Positions 1-8,781 are shown, counted from the first letter of the stretch. The stretch: DNA of 64,000 nt from Hymenobacter plasmatis (GCF_020711255.1 NZ_JAJFAW010000008.1:1-64000), one strand, 5' to 3'. A program made the numbers and translations. Notes: generated from the sequence alone by a model not told the origin.

Positions 1-229
1 CGAGACCAGCAGCGCCGAAGCAACGCTCTATTTATCCAGCATTCGACACCTTATCCGTAAATTTTAACAGGCTCTAAGCTACATAGGCCTTTGGAGCAAT
101 CTGGGGCAAGCAAAGAGGCGTCTTCATTTCATAAGCTTTGCCTCCCGATTTTCAGACTTACATAAATAATTTCCTGCTGAAAATCAGTACCTGAAAAGTA
201 CCTTGCCCTCAATTTATGCTACCCCATAA
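1..229. other. Leading spacer, no gene seen
   Basis: This stretch ahead of the first gene holds no supported coding frame on either strand. It is more AT-rich than the genes that follow and probably carries the upstream region of the TonB-domain gene. I could not identify a clear TAnnTTTG promoter element or a hairpin here. Confidence 0.4.
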
Positions 230-1093
230 TTGAAGGTGAAAAAACACGTACTTTCCTTCGGGCTTCTTATTGCTTGGTCCTTGGCTGGCCATGCCCAAAC
301 TCCAGCTCCTGGCGCTTTGCCCAAACCAGTGGCCAGCTTTTTCACAGAAAATTTCACGCCTACTAATTCCCAGGACTCCACCGCGTACTGCGCCGAAACC
401 ACATACCGCGACAGTGTATCGGGCGTCACCCGGGTGTTTTATCCGTCGGGGTATTTGAAGCAATTTGTGCCCTATGCCGACGTCAGGGAGCGCATTTTGT
501 ACGGCACGCTCACCACGTGGTATGAGAACGGTGTGATGCGCACCAAGGAGGATTACGTGGCGGGAAAGCGGCACGGCGAGCTGCTAACCTACTATCCGGA
601 CGGCACCCTCAAGCGGCGCGACCAGTACGTGAACGGCCGCTGTGGCGTGGGCACCTGCTACGGCCCCAATGGCGTTCAGGTCCCATATTTTACCTATGAG
701 CAGCTGCCGCTTTACCCTGGTGGGGATATTTGGCTTATAGAAGAGCTGGCGCGTGGCGTCCGGCTCAGCTCGCAGGAATTAGATGCGATGCGGAAGGAAA
801 GAGCGCGGATAATGCAGCCGGGGCAAATGAGCTTAAAGCGGGAGGTCTTGGTAGAGCTGCTGGTGGGCGAAGACGGCCGGGTTGCCAGTGCCAAAGTGGA
901 GCGTTCGAACGCGGATTTTCTGAATAATGCCGCGCTCAGGTCAGTGGAGAATTTAAAGCGGCAGTTTGTGCCGGCCCGCCGCGATGGCGAGGTAGTGGTG
1001 TGCCACTACCTCGTGCCAGTCTCTTACACGATGGTAATGCCGTACCGGCCTCCATCGAATCCTCCGCCTGCTGCTCGATTGTATCGGCGTTAG
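230..1093 (+). CDS. Secreted MORN-like/TonB C-terminal domain protein
   Basis: The 287-residue protein starts with a Sec signal peptide (basic MKVKKH, hydrophobic core, AGHAQ cleavage region). Residues about 85-150 carry MORN-like repeats of the YwqK type (GTLTTWYENGVMRTKEDY, GELLTYYPDGTLKRRDQY). The C-terminal part (about 205-270) resembles the TonB C-terminal domain, with the 'G.V..A.V..S' pattern (VGEDGRVASAKVERS) and a final FVPAR motif. Such proteins act in the periplasm, where TonB-like domains contact outer-membrane receptors, but this one lacks a membrane anchor, so classical energy transduction is unlikely. The start is TTG at 230; GTG at 236 is an alternative, and an upstream ATG at 216 runs into a stop. 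No partner exbBD lies nearby. Confidence 0.75.
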   Translation: MKVKKHVLSFGLLIAWSLAGHAQTPAPGALPKPVASFFTENFTPTNSQDSTAYCAETTYRDSVSGVTRVFYPSGYLKQFVPYADVRERILYGTLTTWYENGVMRTKEDYVAGKRHGELLTYYPDGTLKRRDQYVNGRCGVGTCYGPNGVQVPYFTYEQLPLYPGGDIWLIEELARGVRLSSQELDAMRKERARIMQPGQMSLKREVLVELLVGEDGRVASAKVERSNADFLNNAALRSVENLKRQFVPARRDGEVVVCHYLVPVSYTMVMPYRPPSNPPPAARLYRR

Positions 1094-1134
1094 AATGCTG
1101 CTTGAGCTGGGATTGGGCCGGGAGATGGCATGAG

Positions 1135-1158
1135 GCGCGCCGTTCTAATTCGGCGCGC
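1135..1158 (+). terminator. GC-rich stem-loop after the TonB-domain gene
   Basis: A perfect 8-bp stem (GCGCGCCG/CGGCGCGC) with an 8-nt loop lies 41 nt after the stop codon. It lacks a T-run, so it may act in mRNA stability or as a weak terminator. Confidence 0.35.
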
Positions 1159-1216
1159 ACACCGCTACCCGTTACCTTTAGGGGCAAATAGCACTTAGTA
1201 CCCCGCGTTTTTTGAT

Positions 1217-2674
1217 ATGGACGAAGCCATTCTTGCCAAATACCAGCCGGTCATCGGCCTCGAAGTACACGCTCAGCTCCTCACGCACAGCAAAATGTAC
1301 TCGTCCGACGAAAACGAGTACGGCGTGGCGCCCAACACCAACCTCTCGGTGATTACCCTTGGCCACCCCGGCACCTTGCCCAAGGTGAACCGCACGGCCG
1401 TGGAGTTTGCCATGAAAATGGGCCTGGCCACCAACTGCCAGATTCGCCGCGACAACCTGTTTGCGCGCAAAAACTACTTTTATCCCGACCTGCCCAAGGG
1501 CTACCAGATTACCCAAGACAAAACGCCCATCTGCCACGACGGCCACGTAGACGTGCGCCTGGCCGACGGCACGGTGAAGAAAATTGGCGTCACCCGCATT
1601 CACATGGAGGAAGACGCGGGCAAGAGCATGCACCTGGCCGGCGAAACCGAAACCCTGGTGGACCTGAACCGCGCCGGCGTGCCCCTCATTGAGATTGTGA
1701 GCGAGCCGGATATCCGCACCGGCGAAGAAGCCTACAACTACTTGCTGGAAATCAAGAAGCTGGTGGAGTACCTCGGCATCTGCGACGGCAATATGGAAGA
1801 AGGCTCGCTGCGCTGCGACGCCAACATTTCGGTGATGCGCGTGGGGGCCGAGAAGTTTGGTACCAAGGTGGAGGTCAAGAACATGAACTCCTTCCGAAAC
1901 GTGCAGCGCGCCATTGCCTACGAAGTGGAACGCCAGATTGCCATCGTGGAAGCCGGCGAGGAAGTCGACAGCGAAACCCGCGGCTTCGACGCCGCCAGCG
2001 GTACCACCACCGGCCAGCGCAGCAAAGAAACCCTCAACGACTACCGCTACTTCCCCGAGCCCGACCTGCCGCCGCTCATCATCTCCGACGAGTGGCTGCA
2101 CCGCGTGGCCGCCGAGCTGCCGGCCCTGCCGCAGCAGCTCTACTCGCGCTTTACGGGCGAGCTGGGTCTGAACGACTACGACGCCTCGGTGCTGGTCGAC
2201 CAGAAGGAAGTGGCTTTATTCTTTGATGAGCTTTCGCGCCTCACGCCCAACGCCAAGGCTGCGGCCAACTGGGTGATGGGCCCGGTGAAATCCTACCTCA
2301 ACGAGCGTGCCCTCACCATGGCCGACTTCCCGCTCGACCCAGCTCAACTCGCGGGCATTATTGAGCTGATTGACGCCGGCAAGCTCAACTACTCAGTGGC
2401 ATCCAAGCAGCTCTTCCCGCACCTGCTCGAGCACCCCACGGCCAACGCGACCGGCTCAGCCGAATGCCTGGGCTTGCTCACGCAGGCCGACAACGGCGAG
2501 CTGGCCACGCTGGTGCAGCAAGTGCTGGCCGCAAACCCGGCCAAGGTGGACGAGTACCGGGCGGGCAAAAAGTCGCTCACGGGCATGTTCATGGGCGAGC
2601 TCATGAAACTGACCGGTGGCAAGGCCGACCCCAAACTGGCCAACCAGCTGCTGCGCACGGCGCTCGATGGATAA
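1217..2674 (+). CDS. gatB: Asp/Glu-tRNA amidotransferase subunit B (GatB)
   Basis: GatB is the kinase/transamidation and tRNA-binding subunit of GatCAB, which converts misacylated Glu-tRNA(Gln) and Asp-tRNA(Asn) to the correct aminoacyl-tRNAs in the cytoplasm. The 485-residue length is normal. The N-terminal catalytic cradle begins YQPVIGLEVHAQL, contains the LRCDANISV signature near residue 200, and is followed by a helical linker and the C-terminal YqeY-like tail domain that grips the tRNA elbow (MGELMKLTGGKADPKL). ATG 1217 is consistent with the family N-terminus. gatA and gatC are not in the window, as is usual in genomes where the gat genes are scattered. Confidence 0.97.
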   Translation: MDEAILAKYQPVIGLEVHAQLLTHSKMYSSDENEYGVAPNTNLSVITLGHPGTLPKVNRTAVEFAMKMGLATNCQIRRDNLFARKNYFYPDLPKGYQITQDKTPICHDGHVDVRLADGTVKKIGVTRIHMEEDAGKSMHLAGETETLVDLNRAGVPLIEIVSEPDIRTGEEAYNYLLEIKKLVEYLGICDGNMEEGSLRCDANISVMRVGAEKFGTKVEVKNMNSFRNVQRAIAYEVERQIAIVEAGEEVDSETRGFDAASGTTTGQRSKETLNDYRYFPEPDLPPLIISDEWLHRVAAELPALPQQLYSRFTGELGLNDYDASVLVDQKEVALFFDELSRLTPNAKAAANWVMGPVKSYLNERALTMADFPLDPAQLAGIIELIDAGKLNYSVASKQLFPHLLEHPTANATGSAECLGLLTQADNGELATLVQQVLAANPAKVDEYRAGKKSLTGMFMGELMKLTGGKADPKLANQLLRTALDG

Positions 2675-2828
2675 TTTATTTTTCTAATATTCGTTAGGGC
2701 TTTACCGTGTGTTTGCTACACGCCGGAGAGTTCAGCTTCGAGGTGGAAATGCCTGGAAACATACCGATTAACGCCTTGCGTTGGCTATTTTTACGCACAT
2801 ACTCACGCGGATGCTACACCCTACCACT

Positions 2829-3959
2829 ATGATGAAATCTGTTTTCGTGGCCGCCACCGTGCTCGGCCTGGCCAACGGCTGTCAAAACGCGGTGGCCTCC
2901 GATGGCTATGAGGTAAGCGGCCAGCTCAAGAATGCACCGGCCGGTACCGTTATCCATCTTTCTGAGCTGGTGGCCAACCAGTTTGTGGAGAAAGGCCAAG
3001 CCAAAACGGATGCTTCGGGTAAATACACCTTCAAGGGGACCAGCGCCACGCCCAGCGTGTTCCAGCTGAAGGTAGACGACGCCAACCAAGTGCTGCTCAT
3101 GCTCGATAACAAATCGCATGTGCAGCTCAACGGCGACGCCAAAAGCCTGGCCGCTACCTATACCGTGAAGGGCAGCAAAGACAGCGAAGTGCTGCAGCAG
3201 CTCATCCAGGTAATGCAGGGCACCAAGTCGGAGCTTGAAGGCCTTGGCCAGCGCTACAACGCGGCCGGCCAGGCCGGCAAAGCCGATGAGATGAAGGCCA
3301 TCGAGAAGCAGTACTACGTGATTCAGGGAAGCAACAACGCCAAGATTAAAAGTGTAATTCGGCATAACGCCACGGCCGTGGTGGGCGGTTTTGCGGTGGG
3401 CGCATTCCTCAATCCGGATGAAGAGTTCCAGTTTGCCGATTCTATTGCCACCATTCAGCGCAAAGTCAACCCCAATTCGCCTTTCACGAAGGACCTGACG
3501 GCCCGGCTCGAGCCCATGCGGGCAACGGCCTCGGGCGCCTTGGCCCCGGAAATCAACCTGCCCAAGCCCGATGGCGGCACGCTGGCCCTGAGCAGCCTGC
3601 GCGGCAAATACGTGTTGCTCGATTTCTGGGCGAGCTGGTGCGGCCCTTGCCGCCAGGAAAACCCCAACGTGGTAAAGGCCTATAATCAGTTCAAGGACAA
3701 AGGCTTTACCATCTATTCCGTGTCGCTGGACCAAGACAAGGCCAAGTGGCAGAAAGCCATCGAGTCCGACGGCCTGACCTGGAACCACGTATCGGACCTG
3801 GCGGGCTGGAACAGCGTGGGCGGCGCGGCCTATGGCGTGAAGTCCATTCCGCAATCGTTCTTGATTGACCCGCAAGGCAAGATTATCGCCAAGAACCTGC
3901 GTGGGGAAGCCCTGGCCGCCAAACTGGCCGAAGTGCTCAACAAGCCGGCTGTGAAATAG
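2829..3959 (+). CDS. DUF4369/TlpA-family thiol-disulfide oxidoreductase
   Basis: The N-terminal half (about residues 20-120 of the ATG 2829 form) looks like the DUF4369 beta-sandwich common in Bacteroidetes. The C-terminal half is a thioredoxin fold of the TlpA/ResA type with WASWCGPC (active-site cysteines about 271 and 274), then a cis-proline loop (KSIPQSFLIDPQGKI). Such proteins reduce disulfides in the periplasm, for example in cytochrome c maturation or oxidative repair. An N-terminal hydrophobic segment with a possible but non-ideal lipobox (LANGC) suggests export or a lipid anchor. ATG 2829/2832 starts directly at the signal sequence; the frame is open upstream to 2781 and ATG 2811 is also possible. 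TATTTTTA at 2786 resembles a -7 element. Confidence 0.85.
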   Translation: MMKSVFVAATVLGLANGCQNAVASDGYEVSGQLKNAPAGTVIHLSELVANQFVEKGQAKTDASGKYTFKGTSATPSVFQLKVDDANQVLLMLDNKSHVQLNGDAKSLAATYTVKGSKDSEVLQQLIQVMQGTKSELEGLGQRYNAAGQAGKADEMKAIEKQYYVIQGSNNAKIKSVIRHNATAVVGGFAVGAFLNPDEEFQFADSIATIQRKVNPNSPFTKDLTARLEPMRATASGALAPEINLPKPDGGTLALSSLRGKYVLLDFWASWCGPCRQENPNVVKAYNQFKDKGFTIYSVSLDQDKAKWQKAIESDGLTWNHVSDLAGWNSVGGAAYGVKSIPQSFLIDPQGKIIAKNLRGEALAAKLAEVLNKPAVK

Positions 3960-3970
3960 TCAGTCTTATT

Positions 3971-4020
3971 TTAAAACACAAAGGCCCCGTCTGCAAAGAG
4001 ACGGGGCCTTTGTGTTTTAA
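3971..4020. terminator. Long perfect bidirectional hairpin
   Basis: A perfect 22-bp stem (arms 3971-3992 and 3999-4020) closes a 6-nt loop GCAAAG. The core is GGCCCCGTCT, flanked by AAAACACAAA/TTTGTGTTTT tails, so it can terminate the thioredoxin gene and the convergent minus-strand gene. Confidence 0.9.
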
Positions 4021-4055
4021 AGAATTTACGCCTCGGCCGGGTGAGCTTACGCGGA

Positions 4056-4820
4056 TTAGCCTGCGTTGCCAAACATGCGCTGCAGGCCGGGCCAGAGTCG
4101 TTTTTTCAAGCTCACATCGTATTCCACCAGGTCGACGGTGGCCGAGGCCAGATAGGAGAGGTTGAGGCTGGGGAACAGCACGGGCTCGTATATCTGGGTG
4201 TTGCGGATGGTGCTGTCGAGGAGGTTCTTGCCGAAGGCAATGATGTGGGTGGCCGCCAGCTCGCGCCGCAGGTTCACCAGCGCCACCGGCAGGTCGGACT
4301 CCACATTTACGAGGACCACATCGGCCATCACGAAGCCCAGCGCCTGCAGCATCTTGTTCAAGAAAACGTTGCGATGCAGCTTCACAAACTGCTCCTGCGG
4401 CAGCCGAAACAGCAGCACCACGCCCTGGGCGTTGTCGCCGAGGGTGGTGAAGCGGGTGAGCATCACGGGCGGCACGGCGGGGGCAGCCGCTGGCACGGGA
4501 GCCTGAGCTATGGGCGACACCGGGTTGCGCGCCGCCACGGGAGCAGGAGCCCGTTGGGCTGGCTCAACTGCAGGCTCGGGCGCTAGAATGGGCGGCGTAA
4601 TCCCGGCCGCTAAGCGCTCCAGGCCGGCGGAGGGCTGACTGTAAGACTTGGATGGCACCACCACTTCACGCACCGGTTTTATAGGCGCGGGCGCGGGCTG
4701 CTGCACCGGCTTTTCTTCGGCCGCCGGTGGCGCCTCCGCAGCGGGGGCGGACTCTACGGGCATATAGAGCGTTACGTCCGTGTAGAAGTTTTGCAGAAAG
4801 GCCAGCTTTTCAGCAGACAT
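4056..4820 (-). CDS. Unknown protein, possibly DNA polymerase III psi-like
   Basis: I do not recognise this 254-residue protein with certainty. The first 50 residues are polar with hydrophobic patches (MSAEKLAFLQNFYTDVTLYM), residues about 25-120 are a Pro/Ala-rich, probably disordered linker, and residues about 120-254 form a folded domain. That domain ends with a predicted-interface pattern (FPSLNLSYLA, then LKKRLWPGLQRMF). A folded domain ending in a 'K..LW..L' helix after a 'P.L' loop recalls HolD, the psi subunit of the DNA polymerase III clamp loader, which has a uracil-DNA-glycosylase-like fold. That link is an inference from pattern only. It precedes nothing else on its strand and follows the thioesterase by about 50 nt, so the two may be co-transcribed. 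Confidence 0.6.
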   Translation of the reverse strand: MSAEKLAFLQNFYTDVTLYMPVESAPAAEAPPAAEEKPVQQPAPAPIKPVREVVVPSKSYSQPSAGLERLAAGITPPILAPEPAVEPAQRAPAPVAARNPVSPIAQAPVPAAAPAVPPVMLTRFTTLGDNAQGVVLLFRLPQEQFVKLHRNVFLNKMLQALGFVMADVVLVNVESDLPVALVNLRRELAATHIIAFGKNLLDSTIRNTQIYEPVLFPSLNLSYLASATVDLVEYDVSLKKRLWPGLQRMFGNAG

Positions 4821-4871
4821 GGCAGCGAAAATAAGTGAGCGATGAAGGTATCAAAAAAGCGTGAAATTGAG

Positions 4872-5390
4872 CTATTCCAGCGCAAATAAGGCCTTGAGTT
4901 CTTCGGCTTCGGCGGGCTTCATGCGGCCTGCCAGCACGAGGCGGAGCTGGCGGCGGCGCAGGGCACCGTCGTAGAGGTGGATTTCCTCCTGGGTGGTGGG
5001 CACGGCTTCGGGCACGTCGATGGGCCGGCCGGCCTGGTCCACGGCCACAAAGGTGAAAAAGGCTTCGTTGGTCTTGAGTTTGGTGCCGCTGGGAATGTCT
5101 TCGGCCCAGACATCGATGTGGACTTCCATGCTGGAGTTGAAAGCGCGCGTGACCTGGGCTTGCAGCGTGACCACATTGCCGAGCCGAATGCTGTCGCGAA
5201 ACGACACGTTGTCGACCGACGCCGTGACCACAATGCGGTTGGAATGCTTCTGGGCGGAGATGGCGGCCGCAATGTCCATGAGGTGCATCATGCGGCCTCC
5301 CATCAGGTTGTTCAGGGTATTGGTGTCGTTGGGGAGCACCAGCTCGGTCATGATGACGAACGAGTCGGCGACGGGTTTTTGCTTGCGCAT
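4872..5390 (-). CDS. Acyl-CoA thioesterase, hotdog fold (YciA/BFIT-like)
   Basis: This 172-residue hotdog-fold enzyme hydrolyses acyl-CoA thioesters in the cytoplasm. The N-terminal strand/helix NNLMGGRMMHLMDIAAAISAQ matches the YciA-type pattern of a conserved Asn-x-x-Gly-Gly loop, a catalytic acidic residue in the central helix (MDIAAA) and a His after it (KHSN). Residues DNVSFRDSIRLGNVVTLQAQV form the following strands. The substrate chain length cannot be read from sequence. The stop codon overlaps a TTGAGCT word at 4867. A TACCTTTG promoter lies about 65 nt upstream of the ATG at 5390. Confidence 0.88.
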   Translation of the reverse strand: MRKQKPVADSFVIMTELVLPNDTNTLNNLMGGRMMHLMDIAAAISAQKHSNRIVVTASVDNVSFRDSIRLGNVVTLQAQVTRAFNSSMEVHIDVWAEDIPSGTKLKTNEAFFTFVAVDQAGRPIDVPEAVPTTQEEIHLYDGALRRRQLRLVLAGRMKPAEAEELKALFALE

Positions 5391-5454
5391 CGGCGAATGG
5401 GAAGGGTCGAAAACTAGAGTGCTGCTCCGGAATAAGCTCCCGAGTGCAGGGATG

Positions 5455-5462
5455 CAAAGGTA
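5455..5462 (-). promoter_or_regulatory. Bacteroidetes -7 element for the thioesterase gene
   Basis: TACCTTTG on the minus strand is an exact match to the Bacteroidetes -7 consensus TAnnTTTG, 64 nt before the thioesterase start. I see no convincing -33 TTG at the expected spacing. Confidence 0.55.
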
Positions 5463-5499
5463 CGGCCCGGCCCTGGGCGAAATCCCCGGGCAACAAGAA

Positions 5500-5528
5500 A
5501 GCCCCGGCTGTTGGCCGGAGCTTTTTTG
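5500..5528 (-). terminator. Hairpin downstream of the M43 protease gene
   Basis: A stem of about 9 bp with one mismatch (AGCTCCGGC pairing with GCCGGGGCT) lies just after the protease stop, followed on the minus strand by TTTCTTG. It is a plausible, not strong, terminator. Confidence 0.5.
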
Positions 5529-5559
5529 GTTTTGCAGGGAAATTGAGCTGATTCCTGGC

Positions 5560-7755
5560 TTAGTTCACCGTCAGTTTGCTGGTGTAGGTTTCGCCGTTGA
5601 GCGAAATGCGCACCACATACACGCCGGCCCGGAGCGCTCGCCCGGCCGTTTGCAGGGACAGGGATTGCGGGCCCGCGCCGTACATTTTGGTGGGCAGGTT
5701 CAGCACGTTGCGGCCCAACACGTCGGTCAAGCTTAGCTGCACCTGGGTGGTACCGGTCAGGTTGAGATGAACGGCGGTTTCGTTGGTGAGCGGGTTGGGG
5801 TATACGCTTATGCCGTGGTTGGCCAGGGCGTCGGCTTTAGTGGCCAGCGGCGCCGACACACGCAGGTTGTCCAAGTAGAAGCTGTTGCCCTGGGTGGTGC
5901 TATTCACCATTTGTAGGCGCACTTTAAACAAGCCGCTGCCCTGAAATTGAGCTGGAATGGGCACCACCAACTGCTGCCACTCGCTGCTGTTGGCGGGCAC
6001 GTAGCCATCAATAGGAGTGAGGCCCTGGGTCGTGAGCTGCGTCACGTCCAGCACGGTGGGGCTCGACCAGTTCACGCCGCAGTCGTTGCTGAACGAGATG
6101 CGCAGCTGGTCGTTGGCGCCGGCCGAACGGAGGGCAAATGCGCGGGAGAAGCTCAATACCGCCGAGTTTGACACGCCCGACAAGTTGATATTGGGCGTGA
6201 TGAGCGTAGTAACTGCCCCGGCGGGATAGCTGCGGTCGTTGACAACAAGATAGGCTGAGCCATCGGCGGCGGGCAAAGCGGCCTGCCACGCCCAGCGGAA
6301 ATTGGAAGCGGTACCCGAACTGGTGGCACCCGTCACGATGTAGTTGCGCAGCGTTGGGGCATTGAACAGGTTGGGGAAGTTGGAGTTTTCAAACGACTCT
6401 GCGAAGGGGGCGGTTTCGCCACCAGAGGGGCCTTCTACCCGGATGTAGTCCGTCACGGTGCTGCTGCTGGTGCCGATGCTGTTGCTCACCGTTTCGGTCA
6501 CGGGGTAGTAGCCAGCGGTGGGGTAGCTCACCGTCACGTTCTGGCCGGTAGCAGTGGAGGGGTTACCGCCGGGAAACGACCAGGTATAGGTGAGCGTACC
6601 GCCGGTTGAGCTAAAATTGGAGGAGTAGTCGCGCAGGCTCACGGTGGTGTTCACACACACGTTGGTGCTGGCCCCGGGTACCGCGGCAAAGGCGGCAATG
6701 GGAGCACAGTCGGGAGCGGCGTAGCCGTCGTTGGTGCCGGTAGCCACCAGGTTGGCCGGGGTAGTTAGGCCGGTGCGAATGGTGTTGAGCACGTCCCGCA
6801 TCCGGGCTTTCTGCCCCTGGGTAAACATGGTGGGGCAAGTGGCGTAGTCCATGAAATTCTGCACGTTGGCCACATCGCCGCAGGGCGCATAGTTGAGGTT
6901 GCAGGAGAAGGTACCGTTGGTGGGTGGGGTGTCGGCCACGAAGTCGGTATCGCTGCAATAGCCGGGCACTTCGGGGTTATTGTTGCCACCCCAGGGGTGC
7001 AGCAGGCCGAAGTAGTGGCCAATTTCGTGGGTAGCGGTGCGGCTTAGGGCGCGCGTGGGGTTGCTGGTGCCCTGGTTGCCAAACCAATCGCCGCGCACCA
7101 CAAAGCCATCGCGCGTGGCCGTCGAGTTCTGGGGCAGGTTGGAATAGCCCAACACGATGCCGCCCCCGGCGGTGGGCGTGCCGATGCTGCCTACCACCCA
7201 AATGTTGAGGTAGCGGTTGCGGTCCCAAACCGATACGGCCTGCACCGCGCCGCTATAGTCGTCGTTGGTGAGGCTGGGGGCGTAGTGCCGGGTGATGCCC
7301 GTGGTGCAGTTGCCGTTGGGGTCTTTCTTGGCCAGCCGAAACTGGAAGCCCAGCGAAGCGGCAATCGGCCGGAACTGCGCCAATGTATTGGCCGTGTCGC
7401 CGTTCTGCTTCTGGTAGTCGAGGTTGAGCTGCTCGATGGCGCTGTAAATCTGCCGGTCGCTGATGTTGTCGGTTCCGCCAGAGTGAATAACGTGGACCAC
7501 CACCGGGATGGTCACGTCGGGCGAGCTAGTGCCGGCGGTGCTGCGCTGAACTATCTGCTCCCTGGCCTCGAGCTTTCGATAGAGGGCCTTTTGGGCCTCG
7601 GCGGCATCCGGGTGCTGGGAAAAGTAGCGCTCCTGTTCTGCCACGGCGCCGCACCAGTTGCGGCCACGCTCATCGGCCATGCTTTGGGCAGTGGCACCTA
7701 GGCTAACCAGGGCCATGGCCGCCGTGAGCAGCGAGGGTAAAATTCTTTTCAGCAT
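5560..7755 (-). CDS. Secreted M43-type zinc metalloprotease with PKD and T9SS C-terminal domain
   Basis: The 731-residue form starting at ATG 7755 opens with a clean signal peptide (MLKRILPSLLTAAM, cleavage after ATAQ). The catalytic domain carries the metzincin motif HEIGHYFGLLH (about residues 243-253), preceded by the pappalysin-family pattern (VVVHVIHS, IVLGYSNLP) and followed by a NFMDYATCP Met-turn. A PKD domain follows (about 350-440, YTWSFPGGNPS), then a beta-sandwich (about 450-630), and a C-terminal T9SS sorting domain (about 655-731: YPNPLTNE ... GVYVVRISLNGE). The protein is therefore expected at the cell surface or outside, degrading protein. The frame stays open upstream to 7833, but that extension overlaps the promoter at 7831. 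Confidence 0.92.
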   Translation of the reverse strand: MLKRILPSLLTAAMALVSLGATAQSMADERGRNWCGAVAEQERYFSQHPDAAEAQKALYRKLEAREQIVQRSTAGTSSPDVTIPVVVHVIHSGGTDNISDRQIYSAIEQLNLDYQKQNGDTANTLAQFRPIAASLGFQFRLAKKDPNGNCTTGITRHYAPSLTNDDYSGAVQAVSVWDRNRYLNIWVVGSIGTPTAGGGIVLGYSNLPQNSTATRDGFVVRGDWFGNQGTSNPTRALSRTATHEIGHYFGLLHPWGGNNNPEVPGYCSDTDFVADTPPTNGTFSCNLNYAPCGDVANVQNFMDYATCPTMFTQGQKARMRDVLNTIRTGLTTPANLVATGTNDGYAAPDCAPIAAFAAVPGASTNVCVNTTVSLRDYSSNFSSTGGTLTYTWSFPGGNPSTATGQNVTVSYPTAGYYPVTETVSNSIGTSSSTVTDYIRVEGPSGGETAPFAESFENSNFPNLFNAPTLRNYIVTGATSSGTASNFRWAWQAALPAADGSAYLVVNDRSYPAGAVTTLITPNINLSGVSNSAVLSFSRAFALRSAGANDQLRISFSNDCGVNWSSPTVLDVTQLTTQGLTPIDGYVPANSSEWQQLVVPIPAQFQGSGLFKVRLQMVNSTTQGNSFYLDNLRVSAPLATKADALANHGISVYPNPLTNETAVHLNLTGTTQVQLSLTDVLGRNVLNLPTKMYGAGPQSLSLQTAGRALRAGVYVVRISLNGETYTSKLTVN

Positions 7756-7830
7756 GGAATAATAAAGTGAGGAAGCAGAGAGAAGCCAGGCTAACCTGGG
7801 CCAATACCGGAAAATTTGAAACAAGGACGT

Positions 7831-7838
7831 CAAATTTA
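7831..7838 (-). promoter_or_regulatory. Promoter of the M43 protease gene
   Basis: TAAATTTG on the minus strand matches TAnnTTTG exactly, and a TTG (CAA at 7859-7861) sits 20 nt upstream as the -33 element. This is the best-formed promoter in the window and argues for the ATG at 7755 rather than any start beyond 7831. Confidence 0.7.
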
Positions 7839-7959
7839 CTATGAAAAGTGCCGGAATTCAACCCTTAAAGTGGTAAGGTTCAGGCCAAGAAATCTTTTCT
7901 TGCACGTCCAACGCACGGCTGGCTTTCGCAGTTCAATCCGGTTGCTTTGCAGGCCCGGT

Positions 7960-8574
7960 TTACTTGGTTTGCCACCCGCTGGCGCCGCGCAGCGGCACAA
8001 ACCGGAACTCTTCGAACTCCTCGCGCACGAAGGTTTCGGGGCCTTCGCGGGTTACGCGCACCATGCGCTGGGTGTGGTTGCCGCCCACCGGAATCACCAG
8101 CCGGCCGCCCACGCGCAGCTGCCGCAGCAGGGCCGGGGGCAGCCCCGGGGCCCCGGCCGTCACTAAGATGCCATCGAACGGCGCCCGCTCCGGCAGCCCC
8201 ACCGAGCCATCGCCGCAGTGCAGCCCCGCCCCATTGGCCCCCAGCAAAGCCAGCCGCTGGCGGGTGCGGGCAAACAGGATTTCGTTGAACTCTATGCTGT
8301 CGAGGTGGGGCGTGAGGCGCAGCAGCACGGCGCACTGGTAGCCCGAGCCGGTGCCCACTTCCAGCACGCGGTCGGTGGGCTGCACGCCCAGCAGCTGGGT
8401 TTGGTAGGCCACGGTGTAGGGCTGCGAAATGGTTTGGCCCTCGCCGATGGGAAACGCTTTGTCCTGGTAGGCGTGCGCTTCGAAAGCGGGCTCGAAAAAC
8501 AAATGGCGCGGCACCGCGGCCAGCGCCGCCAGCACCCGCTCGTCGTGAATGCCGCGCTGGCGCAGCTCGCGCAC
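7960..8574 (-). CDS. pcm: Protein-L-isoaspartate O-methyltransferase
   Basis: Pcm uses S-adenosylmethionine to methylate isoaspartyl residues in damaged proteins so they can be repaired. The SAM-binding motif VLEVGTGSGYQCAVL and the family segments AFPIGEGQTISQPYTVAYQ and FDGILVTAGAPGLPPALLRQL are present. The GTG at 8574 gives 204 residues, a little short. In-frame codons continue upstream as DTYRHQGLRRGL, which looks like the usual N-terminus of this family, yet no ATG, GTG or TTG precedes it before a stop; ATT at 8625 or CTG are the only near-start codons. The true start may thus be non-standard, or the upstream start has been lost. Confidence 0.9.
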   Translation of the reverse strand: MRELRQRGIHDERVLAALAAVPRHLFFEPAFEAHAYQDKAFPIGEGQTISQPYTVAYQTQLLGVQPTDRVLEVGTGSGYQCAVLLRLTPHLDSIEFNEILFARTRQRLALLGANGAGLHCGDGSVGLPERAPFDGILVTAGAPGLPPALLRQLRVGGRLVIPVGGNHTQRMVRVTREGPETFVREEFEEFRFVPLRGASGWQTK

Positions 8575-8721
8575 CAGCCCGCGCCGCAGTCCCTGGTGTC
8601 GGTATGTGTCCTTAAGCGGTGTAATAGCGGATATTTATTTTAGAATAAAAAGATAATCCCATGCCACCGAATTTTACCGGAGGGCAATTGCAAGGTCGGC
8701 CCAACAACTTCCGGCAAGCCC

Positions 8722-8729
8722 TACCTTTG
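8722..8729 (+). promoter_or_regulatory. Candidate -7 element for the sugar transferase gene
   Basis: TACCTTTG matches TAnnTTTG exactly and lies 52 nt before the TTG start. No well-spaced -33 TTG is visible, so support is moderate. Confidence 0.45.
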
Positions 8730-8781
8730 GCCCGGGCCTGACCCTTCGACAGGCCGCGAAAATACTACCTAGAACGCCGTT

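Noticed and set aside
1178..2101. A 307-codon frame antisense to gatB
   Set aside because: It is His/Val/Gly-rich, typical of antisense translation, and gatB occupies the other strand.
7756..7833. N-terminal extension of the M43 protease
   Set aside because: The extension overlaps the -7 element at 7831 and precedes a normal signal peptide starting at 7755.
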